NCBI GenBank assembly: GCA_036971475.1
Contig: JBAIZL010000005.1
Span: 166,821,886-166,885,885, forward strand
Length of the DNA stretch: 64,000 nt
Reading direction: 5' to 3'
Source of the DNA: Prosapia bicincta
Lineage: Eukaryota; Arthropoda; Insecta; Hemiptera; Cercopidae
Shown here: one piece after another, positions 1 through 9,989 of the stretch
Position numbering within the stretch: position 1 is the first letter of the stretch
Layout of the letters: the number at the start of each line of letters is the position of its first letter
The notes under the pieces: generated by a model
What the model saw: the letters and a program-made list of their open reading frames with translations, nothing else
Told to the model about the DNA's origin: nothing
Database searches by the model: none
Program-made: the position numbers and the translations under genes

Positions 1-964
1 GCTGCACAGACGTTTTTACTTCTTCATCATTGGAATGACGCTTCCCCGCTAAATGCGTCTTCAAGTGTAGAAACAAATGGTAGTCGCTAGGCGCTAGATC
101 GGGACTGTATGGAGGATGGTCCAATTGTTCCCAGCCAAATGAAGTGATGAGCTCTTGCGTTAGATTTGCTGAATGTGGACGAGCATTATCGTGGAGCAAA
201 ACGATGCCTGCACTCAACATGCCACGTCTTTTGTTTTGGATTGCGCGGCGCAGTTTTTTTAAAGTTTCACAGTACGCGGCTGCATTGATCGTTTCACCGC
301 GAGGCAGAAAATCGACCAACAACACACCCTTTCTGTCCCAAAAGACAGTGCACATGATTTTCTGGGCAGAAATTGTTTGCTTGAATTTGACTTTCCTAGG
401 GGATGTTGAATGCCGCCATTCCATTGACTGTTGTTTTGATTCTGGTGTAACGTAGGCTACCCACGTTTCATCACCTGTAACGATATGGCTTAAAAAATCA
501 TCGCCCTCGTTACGGTAACGCTCGAGAAAGCTCAATGCACTGCCCAATCGTTTGGTTTTGTGCTGATCAGTCAACATTTTCGGTACCCACCATGAACACA
601 GTTTCCGATAATTTAAACGTTCAGACACAATTTCATAGAGAACACTTCTTGATACAGCAGGAAATGTTACAGCTAAGGACGAAATTGTGAACCGTCTGTT
701 CTCTTTCACTTTACAGTCCACTTTTTGAATGAGATCATCGGTAATGACTGAAGGTCGCCCACTTCGTTCCTCATCATGAACGTTTGTGCGGCCATCTTTG
801 AAGGCCCTAACCCATTTCCGCACCATTCCTTCACTCATAATGTTTTCACCATAAACTTCACTGATTTCACGTTGAATGTCAATTGCTTTTAAGCCGTTAG
901 CACAGAGAAAACGAATCACACCACGCACTTCACAGTCGGCGGGATTCTCGATTGTCTGCGGCAT
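1..964 (-). CDS. mariner-family (DD34D) transposase, C-terminus beyond window
   Basis: This frame encodes a Tc1/mariner-superfamily transposase that cuts and pastes its element at TA sites. Translation from the ATG at 964 down to base 1 shows 321 codons with no stop or frameshift. The start is MPQTIENPADCEVRGVI, followed by the N-terminal helix-turn-helix region (KAIDIQREISEVYG, then GMVRKWVRAFKDGR) and the linker WVPKMLTDQHK. Catalytic residues are visible: first Asp in GDETW, second Asp in HDNARPH, third Asp in SPDLAPSDYHLF, with 34 residues between the second and third, the DD34D signature. Known mariners are about 345 residues, so only about 25 are missing, off the left edge. It lies antisense in a Dscam intron. 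The intact frame suggests a recent or still active copy; expression cannot be judged. Confidence 0.95.
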   Translation of the reverse strand, partial: MPQTIENPADCEVRGVIRFLCANGLKAIDIQREISEVYGENIMSEGMVRKWVRAFKDGRTNVHDEERSGRPSVITDDLIQKVDCKVKENRRFTISSLAVTFPAVSRSVLYEIVSERLNYRKLCSWWVPKMLTDQHKTKRLGSALSFLERYRNEGDDFLSHIVTGDETWVAYVTPESKQQSMEWRHSTSPRKVKFKQTISAQKIMCTVFWDRKGVLLVDFLPRGETINAAAYCETLKKLRRAIQNKRRGMLSAGIVLLHDNARPHSANLTQELITSFGWEQLDHPPYSPDLAPSDYHLFLHLKTHLAGKRHSNDEEVKTSVQ

Positions 965-1128
965 TTTAAAATCGCGTAAACAAACTAAGACTCGATCAAA
1001 CGGCGTCACAATGGCGTCTGTAGCTTCCCAACAGATGTAGCTACACTGCGCGCATGCGCTAAACGCCGACCGCAGAGCTGCGGCGGGGAAATTTAGAAAC
1101 GGTACTTACTTTAAAAACATGCCTCGTA
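1..1128 (-). mobile_element. mariner element, 5' part with one terminal inverted repeat
   Basis: The element runs from the left window edge to about 1128. Its transposase reads leftward. The sequence at 1100-1128 read on the minus strand begins TACGAGGCATGTTTTT, which has the look of a mariner terminal repeat, and a TA follows directly at 1129-1130. The segment between the start codon (964) and the terminus is untranslated and more GC-rich than the surrounding intron. The other end and the second TA lie outside the window. Confidence 0.8.
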
Positions 1129-1130
1129 TA

Positions 1131-2401
1131 TAGCAACAGTGCATCAACGAGAGATGCTGTGAGGTATATAAATTTAGTGTATCATATTGATTTTTAAATT
1201 CATTAGCTACAAACTAATATACCATGATATTATTTTTTATAACACATTGCACCATATTAAACTGACACTTGAGACAGGACCCCTTTAAAGACTTCAAAAA
1301 TCTTTAAGCTAGGGTATGTTTATCACTGAAATAAGTTCATGGATAAAACTTACCAGCATAAGGTTTTGTCTTTATTTAAGCATAAGTTGTTTGAATATTG
1401 TTTACAATTATTCAGTTGGATGTTTTACTAATATTTTTCATTATACTTCTTTCTCATACTTCTCAGTGCTTCCCCAATCACTGCCCTTTTCTAAATATCC
1501 AGGACTTTATAAACCAAATTGTTGAACATATTTATGTTTGATTAATATTTGTCTAGGAGTTAAGTCTTCACTTTATTATAATAGATAAATATACTCTTAA
1601 CTTTATAATTATTTAATGTTTCTCAATTTTGCCAAAACAGGTACAAAATAATTTTGTGTTTGTAAGACAGATAGGTGGTTCAAAAAGCATTCTCTTTAAA
1701 TATGCTTATGGCAATAAGCTATATTTTATTGTTTCAAAACATTTTCATACACAAAAGACTCACTTCATTTTGAAAACCGAAATGCATTTAAAAACTTTCA
1801 TGAAATTACACATAACTTTCCTGTATGACGAAGAAAATAACATTAATTGTAACATTAATTAAAATACTGGTATGAACAGAAATAATTTGACTTCTTTGGT
1901 CTTGGCTAAATTATCTAAGAAAATAATTCCTATACACATTTTTTTTCTCAAAAAAATGTGCTTTTAGTAGTGCTTCCTTAAAAGATTACAGTTTACTATT
2001 AACACTATCCTAAATTTATAAAATTAGAACAAGATTAACAATACAGAGCTAAGAAGAGTAATTGATTTATATTAGAAATCTTGACTTTCAGAGAAAAGAA
2101 ATGTTAAGTAATCAGAATATGGTAAAGTATTCACAGATGGGTCATTCAAGAGTACCTAAAGGGCCATCAGAAATAAAACAATCAAATTAATTTAACTACT
2201 GTTTCATTATAGAAAAGCGTTTTTTATAATTTTTCTATACATTTTTAAATGTAAATTCAATTTCAATGGAAAATATATATAATCAATTACATTTAGTTAT
2301 GTTAATGCATTTTAGTGTTTAGGAAAAACAAAACAACAAAAATTTATATTAGGTAAAAAAAACTTATACCTATAAGTATTATTTGACAAATAATAAAAAA
2401 G
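1131..2401 (+). other. Dscam intron, no gene seen
   Basis: AT-rich sequence between the mariner and the TTAA-flanked unit. Short open frames here have no recognisable similarity and no coding-like composition. I see nothing functional in it. Confidence 0.5.
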
Positions 2402-2936
2402 TTAATTAATCACTTTAACATTAGTTTATGATTATCCAAATTTTAAATTTTTAACAACTTACTGAGACATACAGAGCACAGACACATACACATAAAAAAC
2501 AGAACAAACCTCATACATAAAATAAAAGACATAAACACACCGCACAAATCAACACTACTATTACTCAACATAACAAATATATACACCAACATACCCATGT
2601 CCGAAACCCTCAACATTTTAGAGACCCTATTAATACAGAACAGCATACCAAAAACCCACGTCACCGAAATCATAAACATCCTCCAAACCATCACCAAACA
2701 AAACTATTTCACCCACAGTTCAAACTTCTATTCACAATCAGATGGCCTACCCATGGGAAGTCCTATCAGCAATGTTCTAAGCAAAAAATTTTTACAACAC
2801 ATAGAAAACACCAAGATGCTTACAATACACCCGTACACAAAATCATTCACAAATATGTCAGTGATATCTAATTTTTACAAATCTACGAAATTTAAAGTTC
2901 GGATAGTCATAAACTAATGTTAAAGTGATTAATTAA
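2402..2936. mobile_element. TTAA-flanked inverted-repeat unit holding a Penelope fragment
   Basis: The left end (from TTAATTAATCACTTTAAC at about 2402) and the right end (reverse complement of about 2886-2936) are inverted copies over roughly 35-50 bp, both including AGTTTATGA. A related terminus occurs at 14959 (TTAATTAACCTCTTTAAC, also continuing AGTTTATGACTATCC). This looks like a small DNA transposon family with TTAA-type ends. The interior is occupied by a broken Penelope reverse-transcriptase piece, either captured by the unit or inserted into it. Confidence 0.55.
2500..2870 (+). pseudogene. Penelope-like element reverse transcriptase fragment
   Basis: Translation around 2560-2800 gives NIYTNIPMSETLNIL followed by DGLPMGSPISNVL, which match conserved Penelope reverse-transcriptase blocks (the YTNIP block and the LPMGSPISN block). 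About 80 bases later, in a shifted frame, HKYVSDI appears where the catalytic YVDD-type motif is expected; one catalytic Asp is replaced by Ser and the frame is broken. No start, endonuclease domain or complete domain remains, so this is a dead fragment. It lies in the Dscam intron on the same strand as the host gene. Confidence 0.75.
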
Positions 2937-3156
2937 GTTTCACTGAATGTAATGCACTACAAAATTCAAAAAAGTAAAAATTTGTTGGGGAGGAAAACCA
3001 TTGACAATTTTATTTTCTTAGATCAGTGATGTTTACCAATTAATGTTTTTATAAGCTTTTTGTGTTATATAATTTTGCAATGTAATAAAACTAAAATTAC
3101 TTGCATATTAAAAACTTATTTTGTACAAAATATAATTGATATGCTTTTTTGATGAG

Positions 3157-3341
3157 GTATGGAAGATGAGATATGTCCATACGCCACATTCCATCTTCTT
3201 GGTTTCCGTGAAGAAATGGATCCTTCCAAGGCAGTGCAGTTCCAGACCTTCCCACATCAAAATGGTCATTCTGGCACAATGGGTCCTAATGGAATACCTG
3301 CTAATGGTCATGTCCACCATCGCAGTGGCTCTCAATCCATG
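3157..3341 (+). CDS. Dscam1: Dscam exon, cytoplasmic tail, first visible
   Basis: This exon encodes part of the cytoplasmic tail of Dscam, an immunoglobulin-superfamily receptor for neurite self-avoidance and, in arthropods, immunity. The peptide begins (G)MEDEICPYATFHLLGF and continues to HHRSGSQSM, matching the conserved insect Dscam intracellular region. The acceptor AG is at 3155-3156; the exon opens with GT, completing a Gly codon begun in an upstream exon outside the window. The donor is ATG|gtgagt at 3342, leaving phase 0. The ectodomain, transmembrane segment and variable exon clusters must lie left of the window. The paralogue (Dscam1 rather than another Dscam-like gene) is inferred from close agreement with the Drosophila Dscam1 tail as I remember it. 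Confidence 0.93.
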
Positions 3342-4948
3342 GTGAGTATTTAGCAGACATAGAAAGTGACCACTTTGAGGTATGGTCAGAAAGTTTCTGA
3401 AGTTAATCAGTATACAATTAATTGAATTAATATACAATATTCTTACATAATTGTCCTTCTAAAGTATAACCCTCCTGCATTTGCAAATTTGTTCCATATT
3501 TCATACAACTGTTCAAAACCTGTTACAGAAGCCATTTTTAAAAAATTTCATCAAGTATATTATCACATTTCCCATCTATTTTCTGCATTAGGAATATGTA
3601 TCTTCAATTTTATTATTAGCTTTGAAAATAATTCAAAATCTTCTGATGGTGATAATACTAGAGAATTTGTAGGGTTTTCCAGGATGGTATCATTGTGCAG
3701 AGGTAATACACAACAAAGACATATTAATTCGTGCCCGTTGTTATATGTCAATTTTGTCTTATTCCATTGACTGAAATTTTGTCTAAAGATCAATCATCTC
3801 ATTCCCTAAGACAGTTTTATTCAAAATGCTGTAACCTGTATCCCATACACCAGTCAAGTCCTTGGAAATGGTCACTCTCATTTCTCTTTGTTCATGTTCA
3901 GAATAGTGTACAAGCAAACAATGAGTATTCAAATCACTGGTCAGAATGCTCTAAAATTGTTAGTATTGATGGTTGTTCAATTTGTTGAATAATGAATCAT
4001 AATTGGTTTCTTCAACATCTCAAGTGTCTAGGTGGTAATTTCTTCAGTAAAATTCAGAATTTTTTATTGGCATACTGTTCTATTAAATTTATTTAATAAT
4101 CAAATAAAAAAGTGTTTAGTAAGAAACAACCTGTAGCTTCAACTGACAACAACTGAGGGGGTTTTCAGTTGACTAAATGTGTATCCTGAGTAATATAAAC
4201 TTTCAACTTTTCTGAAAATAAAGTAGTCAATTATATCAAAGCTAATGAATCTCTTAAATATAAGATCAAAAGGAATGACAACCTATATGGTTAACAGAGC
4301 TGAGGGAAAGCTGGTATTGGGTAAGATAAGGGAAAGGCAGAAGATCGTAAAAGTGTAAATACAATTTTTAAAAGAAATTTAAGAATCCCAATTTAGAATC
4401 TCTTTAGAAATCTAAACAAGATTATTTATACTTCGACTACTAAGAAAATCTACTTACATAAGCAATGGTTGTCTACAGGGGAGATTCATTAACTTCCATT
4501 ACATCTCTCAGTCATGATACAGTTGATAGTAAGGTATTTTAGAAAGAGTCATCGAGATATTGGTTTGCGCTGCCACATAAATTGGTAAACAGAAGAAGAA
4601 AGAAATTTTTTATCCTAAAATTGCAACAAAAAAAACACTATATGAAAAGTATTCTTGAAAAAAAGTCAAAATTTTATTTTATTAATTTGTTTTTTTTTAA
4701 TGATTATAATCAAAACTTTTCTTCTATTTTAATCTTATGTTGGAATTTTTGCAAATCAATGTATTTTCTAAATTTTAATAAATAAATATTAATTTATTCT
4801 GATATTTAGACTGATATTTTTTTTTAATTTGTCCTACATCAAATGAATATGAACATTAGTTTGTATTTATAAAATATTATAAACTTTTACTGAAAAATTA
4901 TCAAAGTAAATATTTATTTAAAACTATAACATGAACTTTTCATTTTAG
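3342..4948 (+). other. Dscam intron
   Basis: A 1.6-kb AT-rich intron bounded by gtgagt and a cattttag acceptor. Open frames of 60-95 codons here show no recognisable family. Nothing else noted. Confidence 0.7.
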
Positions 4949-5126
4949 CCTCGAGCAAATGGTCGCTATTCCCGTGTGGGTGGGCCTAATTCAACTTTCT
5001 CTCCTGAATATGATGATCCTGCCAATTGTCAGCCAGAAGATGACCCTTATGGCAGCCAATATTCACCTTATGGAGCTCCATACGATCATTATGGTAGTCG
5101 TAACTCTGTTGGCAGAAGGAGCGTAG
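4949..5126 (+). CDS. Dscam1: Dscam exon, cytoplasmic tail (EYDDPANC region)
   Basis: The acceptor is cattttag|CCTCGA and the donor GTAG|gtaagt. The peptide starts PRANGRYSRVGG, contains SPEYDDPANCQPEDDPYG, then YGAPYDHYGSRNSVGRR, and ends in a split Gly codon (phase 1). The YDDPANC and PYDHYGSR blocks are conserved in insect Dscam tails; their tyrosines are candidates for phosphorylation or SH2 docking, which is inference from family knowledge. The exon is 178 nt and joins in frame to the neighbours on both sides. Confidence 0.93.
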
Positions 5127-5263
5127 GTAAGTGTGTGTGTTGCGACGGCCCTACCAACCATCACGCCGATAAAAATTTTGAACAAGCATTGCCGACCGAA
5201 AGTCAGCCCTGTGCTAACACTTGCCAAAATCTGCCAGAAAACCAGTCACTGGACTCTATTTAA
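5127..5263 (+). CDS. Dscam1: candidate alternative Dscam C-terminus by intron retention
   Basis: If the donor at 5127 is not used, the reading frame continues for 45 codons to a TAA at 5261-5263. The extra peptide contains KCVCCDGPTNHHADKNF and later QPCANTCQNLPENQ. The composition is unlike the flanking intron: it is GC-richer, has varied codons and five cysteines, then reverts to AT-rich sequence right after the stop. This suggests selection for coding, so a truncated Dscam isoform lacking the later tail motifs is plausible. The splice donor itself (gtaagt) is strong, so both outcomes could occur. A chance open frame remains possible. Confidence 0.5.
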
Positions 5264-6043
5264 AAAACCTAACTTGTGAAGATTTAACCCTTTGAGTCTG
5301 TTTCCCGGGGAATGAATTCTTTTTAGGCATCTCAGCTTAATGACCAAGGTGTCGGAGTGTTGAGGAAAATTGTTTATTACATAAAATTAAACTGAATTTG
5401 CAAGTTAGTAAAAAACACTGTTTTTTATTTTTATATCAATTTTCGCTTTAGCACAGATTAATCAGTTTTACAAAATTTTAATTCTTATACAATAAAACTT
5501 TTAAAAATGAACTTATTAATTATTTCTTAATGACTTTGCCTTAGCTTAGTTATTTGAATATTTTAATGTCTTTGAACCCTTTGGTTCCAAAAGTGACCCC
5601 TTGAAAAATGTACTTAATTGTAGCATACATTTATTTAAAATAAAAAATTATACACTATATTTTCACATATTAATATTTGTAATTTATACAAAATCTATGC
5701 ATGTTTAAAATTTCCTGTTCTTCAAAACAACCTACATGATCAGAAAAAAAAATTAGCAAAAATTTACTTCCTGATTTAGCATTAAACATTCGAAATATTT
5801 CCCATTTGTTATATTTTCAAAAAAATTATGAAAGAAAAACCCCACTTATTAACATAGAACAATTTAAAAAACAATTCACATATTAAACATACAAAATCAT
5901 TAATTAAACCTCACCTATTCTGATCGACAAATCTTATTGAGAATATAACCCAAATTGATACTATGTCATCAGAAACATTTACCTAATTTTAAACATAATA
6001 TTTAGATCCTAATAATAACACACCATTTGTAAAATCAGCATTT
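5264..6043 (+). other. Dscam intron, no gene seen
   Basis: AT-rich intron sequence. A segment starting TTAACCCTTTGAGTC at about 5285 resembles a TTAA-type transposon end, but no matching inverted end was found, so it is not called as an element. Confidence 0.5.
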
Positions 6044-6089
6044 ATGTGTGTGTGTGTGTGTGTGTGCGCGCGTGCACGCACATGCGTGC

Positions 6090-6121
<32 letters not shown>
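6044..6121. repeat. (TG)n microsatellite with CG/CA interruptions
   Basis: Two pure TG runs flank an interrupted alternating purine-pyrimidine core (GCGCGCGTGCACGCACATGC). The whole block is alternating purine/pyrimidine, which is compatible with Z-DNA formation. It lies within a Dscam intron. Confidence 0.95.
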
Positions 6122-6124
<3 letters not shown>

Positions 6125-6645
6125 AATCATACGCTTTTTGACTCTTGTTTGTTTTCGAACAATATTTATTTATTTCTTGTAAATCTGAGAATTACTTCAA
6201 CACAAATTATTATGACTTCCGACATTTTTTTATACTAATTTTAATTTGTCAATTTCTAACCAGTTTCACTTGCAACCCTTTATGCTGGGTAAATTTGTAT
6301 ATCTTTTCCTATTTTAATATTCTAACAAACTTAAAAGTTCCTTAATCATAATTACGGTAACAAATAAAACCCTTAGACAATTTTGTATTACTTTTGACCC
6401 CTTTATTTGTTTACAAGTAACCTCTTTGTTTATCTATATATTAATTTTATTTCAGTATACCTTGTGAACAACCCTTTAAATAGATTTGCTATAATTTTGT
6501 CTTAGTTTACCAATATTTAAGTTTTTATCTATTTTGTGTACATTTAATTTTAATCTTCTATATCAACAAACACCAACAAGATTTATTTCCAACATAATTT
6601 AATTCTCAAAAATAATCATTGTTTATATCTATACTTGTTTGGTTG

Positions 6646-6680
6646 CCATTTTGGCTTTAATGACGTCAAAGCCAAAATGG
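6646..6680. repeat. palindrome enclosing a TGACGTCA site
   Basis: Arms CCATTTTGGCTTT and AAAGCCAAAATGG are perfect 13-bp inverted copies separated by nine bases. The loop plus the first arm base reads TGACGTCA (6661-6668), the full cAMP-response/CREB-ATF consensus. It could be an intronic regulatory site or the relic of a short palindromic transposon. No further support is visible. Confidence 0.5.
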
Positions 6681-7755
6681 TGTCTAGGGTTTCTTCACTT
6701 CTAATATAAATAAAACCATTATCTTTATAACAAATTGTAATAATTATATTTTTTAAATTAAAAAGAATTATTTGACTTTTCATTTTCCCCAAAAAATAAG
6801 TGAATTTACCAAGTTATAGATTTGAACGAAAAGAAATCGACTACCATTGTTTTTTCGTGCTGTTTCCTAGATTCCGCATAGTTTTCGGCGGTCCAGTTTT
6901 TGTGGGGCGAAGCTCTCTCCCTGGTCATTCCTTTGTCACCCGTCCCCGCTAATTTAATTTTTAAAAGTATACAATTCTTATCCCTGTTTTTGTAGATGAG
7001 TTTCACTGATTTTACTCCCACTTTTAAAACAGTTGTTTTGATAACTTGATGTTTACTTTTTTATTGTTTTCGCATTTAACAGTTTCAAATTTAAATGGCG
7101 AATTTTAATGTCACTATCTTCTACAAACAATTTACAGTTTATAAACTTTGGAAACCTCCGTTTTTTTCAACTATTTGAAATGCACCACATTTTGTTTGAA
7201 TATAGCCAATTTTAGGGACCGAAATCCCTAAAAAAAGGCTTGGGAAATGCACAGTTACATTTTGCAGCCACCTATTAACTGCATTTAGCACATGTTGTTA
7301 TAATCTAACACTTTTAAATGATTAAACAGCGGAGTAAGTTAAAAAGACGTCCAGCGCTGACAATACTTCGAGACTCCCTGACTCTTCTCCACATTCCCTT
7401 CATCAACCTCACTATACTCCCTACACTTTACCTCTTGTCTCTGATCCAATCAGCATATTTGGTACAAAGTGATGTATCATACGGTCCTACCCCTTAAAAT
7501 GGTCTGATCCCTAGGTCACAATTTCCGGTGTTGAAAACTATATTTTAGTACAAAAAATTTAAATCTGGTCGTAACTTTTTAAATTTTGAATTTTGGCGAT
7601 TTCCTTATTCTTGATGTTTTTCATAATTTTTCTTTCTGCACATTTTCAAACTTTGATGAACTTTCTACATTAAACTTCTAAAAATTAAATTAAAATTCTA
7701 TATTTTTTAAATTTAAAATTTCAATTGTAACGCTTAAATTCTCAAGCCTGTTAAA

Positions 7756-7776
7756 GTGTGTGTGTGTGTGTGTGTT
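7756..7776. repeat. (GT)n microsatellite
   Basis: About ten uninterrupted GT dinucleotides in the Dscam intron. Confidence 0.9.
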
Positions 7777-8337
7777 TGTATTAAATCGATTTAAAAATAA
7801 TAATGTGGCTATCAGTAGGTCTGGCTGACAAAACTGATTCTTCATCCGAAGACTATATTATAACATTCTCAGATAGAATCATTTATATCAATTCATTATC
7901 TCTTATATTGAATTAATAATAATATTTATTGTAATTTAAATTATTAAAATTATTGAAAATAATTTCAACATAATAACTTACAAGAAATAAAATATTATAG
8001 CCTACATGTTAAAAACAACTGTTCTACAATATGACCTAAATCAGATGTAGTATAAGATCATATGGTATGAATTGAAGCAAAAATAGCTTTTTTTACAGAC
8101 GTTATAAATAGTTATATAGATATATTTCAGCGTGGCAATTTTAATGTTATGCCAACTCAAAGATTATTCCCCTTACAATTATTTTGATAAATTATTCAAA
8201 AGAATAATCCACTTCAAAATTTCATAACTTTAACTAAGAAAAACTATACTATTTATTTTAGTCTCACTAAGATATATTAGCACTGGTTTGTTTAGATAGA
8301 AAATTATATGGTGTAATGGTTAATTTGTTTCCCGTAG

Positions 8338-8496
8338 GTTCTGCTCGTAACTTGCCTCTCTCTAGCAGCCCTGAACCACCCCCACCACCACCTCGCAATC
8401 ATGATTCCAGCAACTCTGCTAATGATTCTAAGGAAAGTAATGAGATCTCTGAAGCTGAATGTGATCGTGATCAACTTGTCAATCGAAGCTATGGAG
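8338..8496 (+). CDS. Dscam1: Dscam exon, proline-rich tail segment
   Basis: Acceptor cccgtag|GTTCTG and donor ATGGAG|gttagt. The first two bases complete the Gly codon left by the previous exon. The peptide reads (G)SARNLPLSSSPEPPPPPPR, then SNDSKESNEISEAECDRD in closely similar order to known insect Dscam, ending RSYG plus one base (phase 1). The run of six prolines after SPE is a candidate SH3/WW or EVH1 ligand; in Drosophila the Dscam tail binds the adaptor Dock, so this role is inferred. Reading past the donor stops almost at once (GGT TAG), so retention here would give a short tail. Confidence 0.95.
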
Positions 8497-9989
8497 GTTA
8501 GTCAAGTCCCTGGTAACCTATCCTTTTTGTCCCTGAATTTTCATAACATTGAACCGATCATTCATGGACTAGATTATTGTATATCATACTCTGATCTGAA
8601 ATATGAACATTATTTTCTGAGTTTTTAAATATATTGTAGCCTGAGCTAAAATAAAAAGTTACAGACAGTAATTCAAATTAGTTTTATATTTCAAATATAT
8701 GAAATTTTCAATATTATACAATACTAAATGTATTTTAACATTTTATGATAAAAAGATTTATTGTTAATAAACTATTTCTTAAAGTTTTGAGTCTGAATTT
8801 CTTGTAAAACAATTGAGTTTTTAATATATAAATAGATATATAACAGTTTTTTAGAAGAGTTTAACAAGAAACATCATGGTTATACTTTTTAAGAGATTGG
8901 TAGTAGTTAGATTGTTCCTTTATGATTATGTCAATGTTTAATCATAACTGCTAAAAATGGCTTCATCAAATCATTAGTTTTATTTCCTGTATATGGTTTT
9001 TATTAATCAATAGTTGCAATCTGTGGACATATATTTATGGAAAATTACGCCTTGTAAATACAAAATAATTAATTATATAAAAAATAAGACTTAAACCCCT
9101 AAAAATAAACTTAGAGACAAAGAAATGATGTGTTAAACCGCAACTTAGTTGACTATAATCCATCTAAAAACTTTGAAAATAAATGTTCACTACTGATCAA
9201 ACATTTTTCCAGTTTTGTAAAATTAGATCTTACAGTTGATGTTTTCTTAAACCTAAAACAAATGATGCACAAAATGAAACATAGGCACAAGATGTCTGGA
9301 AATTTTATAACACAATATAAACCTCTGAATTGTTATACATACAAAATACAATCCCTGTAATAACCTAAAGATGTTTTAAAATTTCATAATAAATATATTC
9401 CTTTTCTACTGGTAAAATAGAAAACACCAACTTGTCAAATTAAAGTCATTGATTACTACTAGACTGAGTAAACATTGCAGCCGGAGAGGGGAATAAATAC
9501 TAGCAGCACTAAATCTGTGCCACAGAAGAGTGGCCAAGTCTTAGTCTCTCCTACAGACCTCACTTTATATACAGCTCAAGACAAGAGTTGCCCAGTTGCT
9601 AGTCAGGCCGAATGTCAAGAGAAGTCTCTTGTAACTGACTAACATTTAACTTTCTAAGTATATATTGCTGTAGGTGGGAATAACAGTTCTTACATTTCCC
9701 CTCCTAAAAATGCGCAACTGAATAGTTCACATATTTTCTATATGCAATATTTACTCGGTCTGGTAGTATAAATATATCCATTATAATATTCCCTGCATCC
9801 AAAGGTTTATTTTTCTAAATATATATATATTTACACAGACATAAACAATGGGGACAGATTATACAAACTCAACATGATAAAATACATTGCCCATTGAAAT
9901 GGATACGAACAAACCTTGGTAGACAACTTAATACGCAAAAAACAACACACACATAACTTTATACACAACATTCTAACACAACAAAATTC
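8497..9989 (+). other. Dscam intron, unassigned patch at 9470-9715
   Basis: Mostly AT-rich intron. The stretch 9470-9715 is clearly less AT-rich than its surroundings and ends in TTACATTTCCCCTCC, suggesting an old insertion such as a solo LTR or short retroposon, but I found no paired termini or duplicated target site. Confidence 0.4.

Larger units (their letters stand above)
6122..8337 (+). other. Dscam intron with small palindromes
   Basis: AT-rich intron. It holds a 35-bp palindrome at 6646-6680, a less AT-rich patch at about 6840-6950 and another at 7340-7520 that I cannot assign, a small hairpin near 7213 (TTTAGGGA / TCCCTAAA) and a (GT)n run at about 7756-7776. No gene was recognised. 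Confidence 0.6.

Noticed and set aside
144..455. 103-codon plus-strand open frame
   Set aside because: It is the antisense shadow of the mariner transposase, whose minus-strand frame is fully open and has the catalytic motifs.
2443..2697. 84-codon minus-strand open frame rich in Met, Cys and Phe
   Set aside because: Antisense of the Penelope RT fragment; no own similarity.
3108..3437. 109-codon minus-strand frame over the first Dscam exon
   Set aside because: Shadow of a confirmed exon with correct splice sites on the other strand.
5285..5310. TTAACCCTTTGAGTC as a piggyBac-type end
   Set aside because: No inverted partner with TTAA was found within several kilobases; single ends are too common to call.
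9470..9715. Possible solo LTR or left end of the hAT at 9990-10939
   Set aside because: No matching terminal repeat and no 8-bp target copy corresponding to ATCTAGAC was found on this side.
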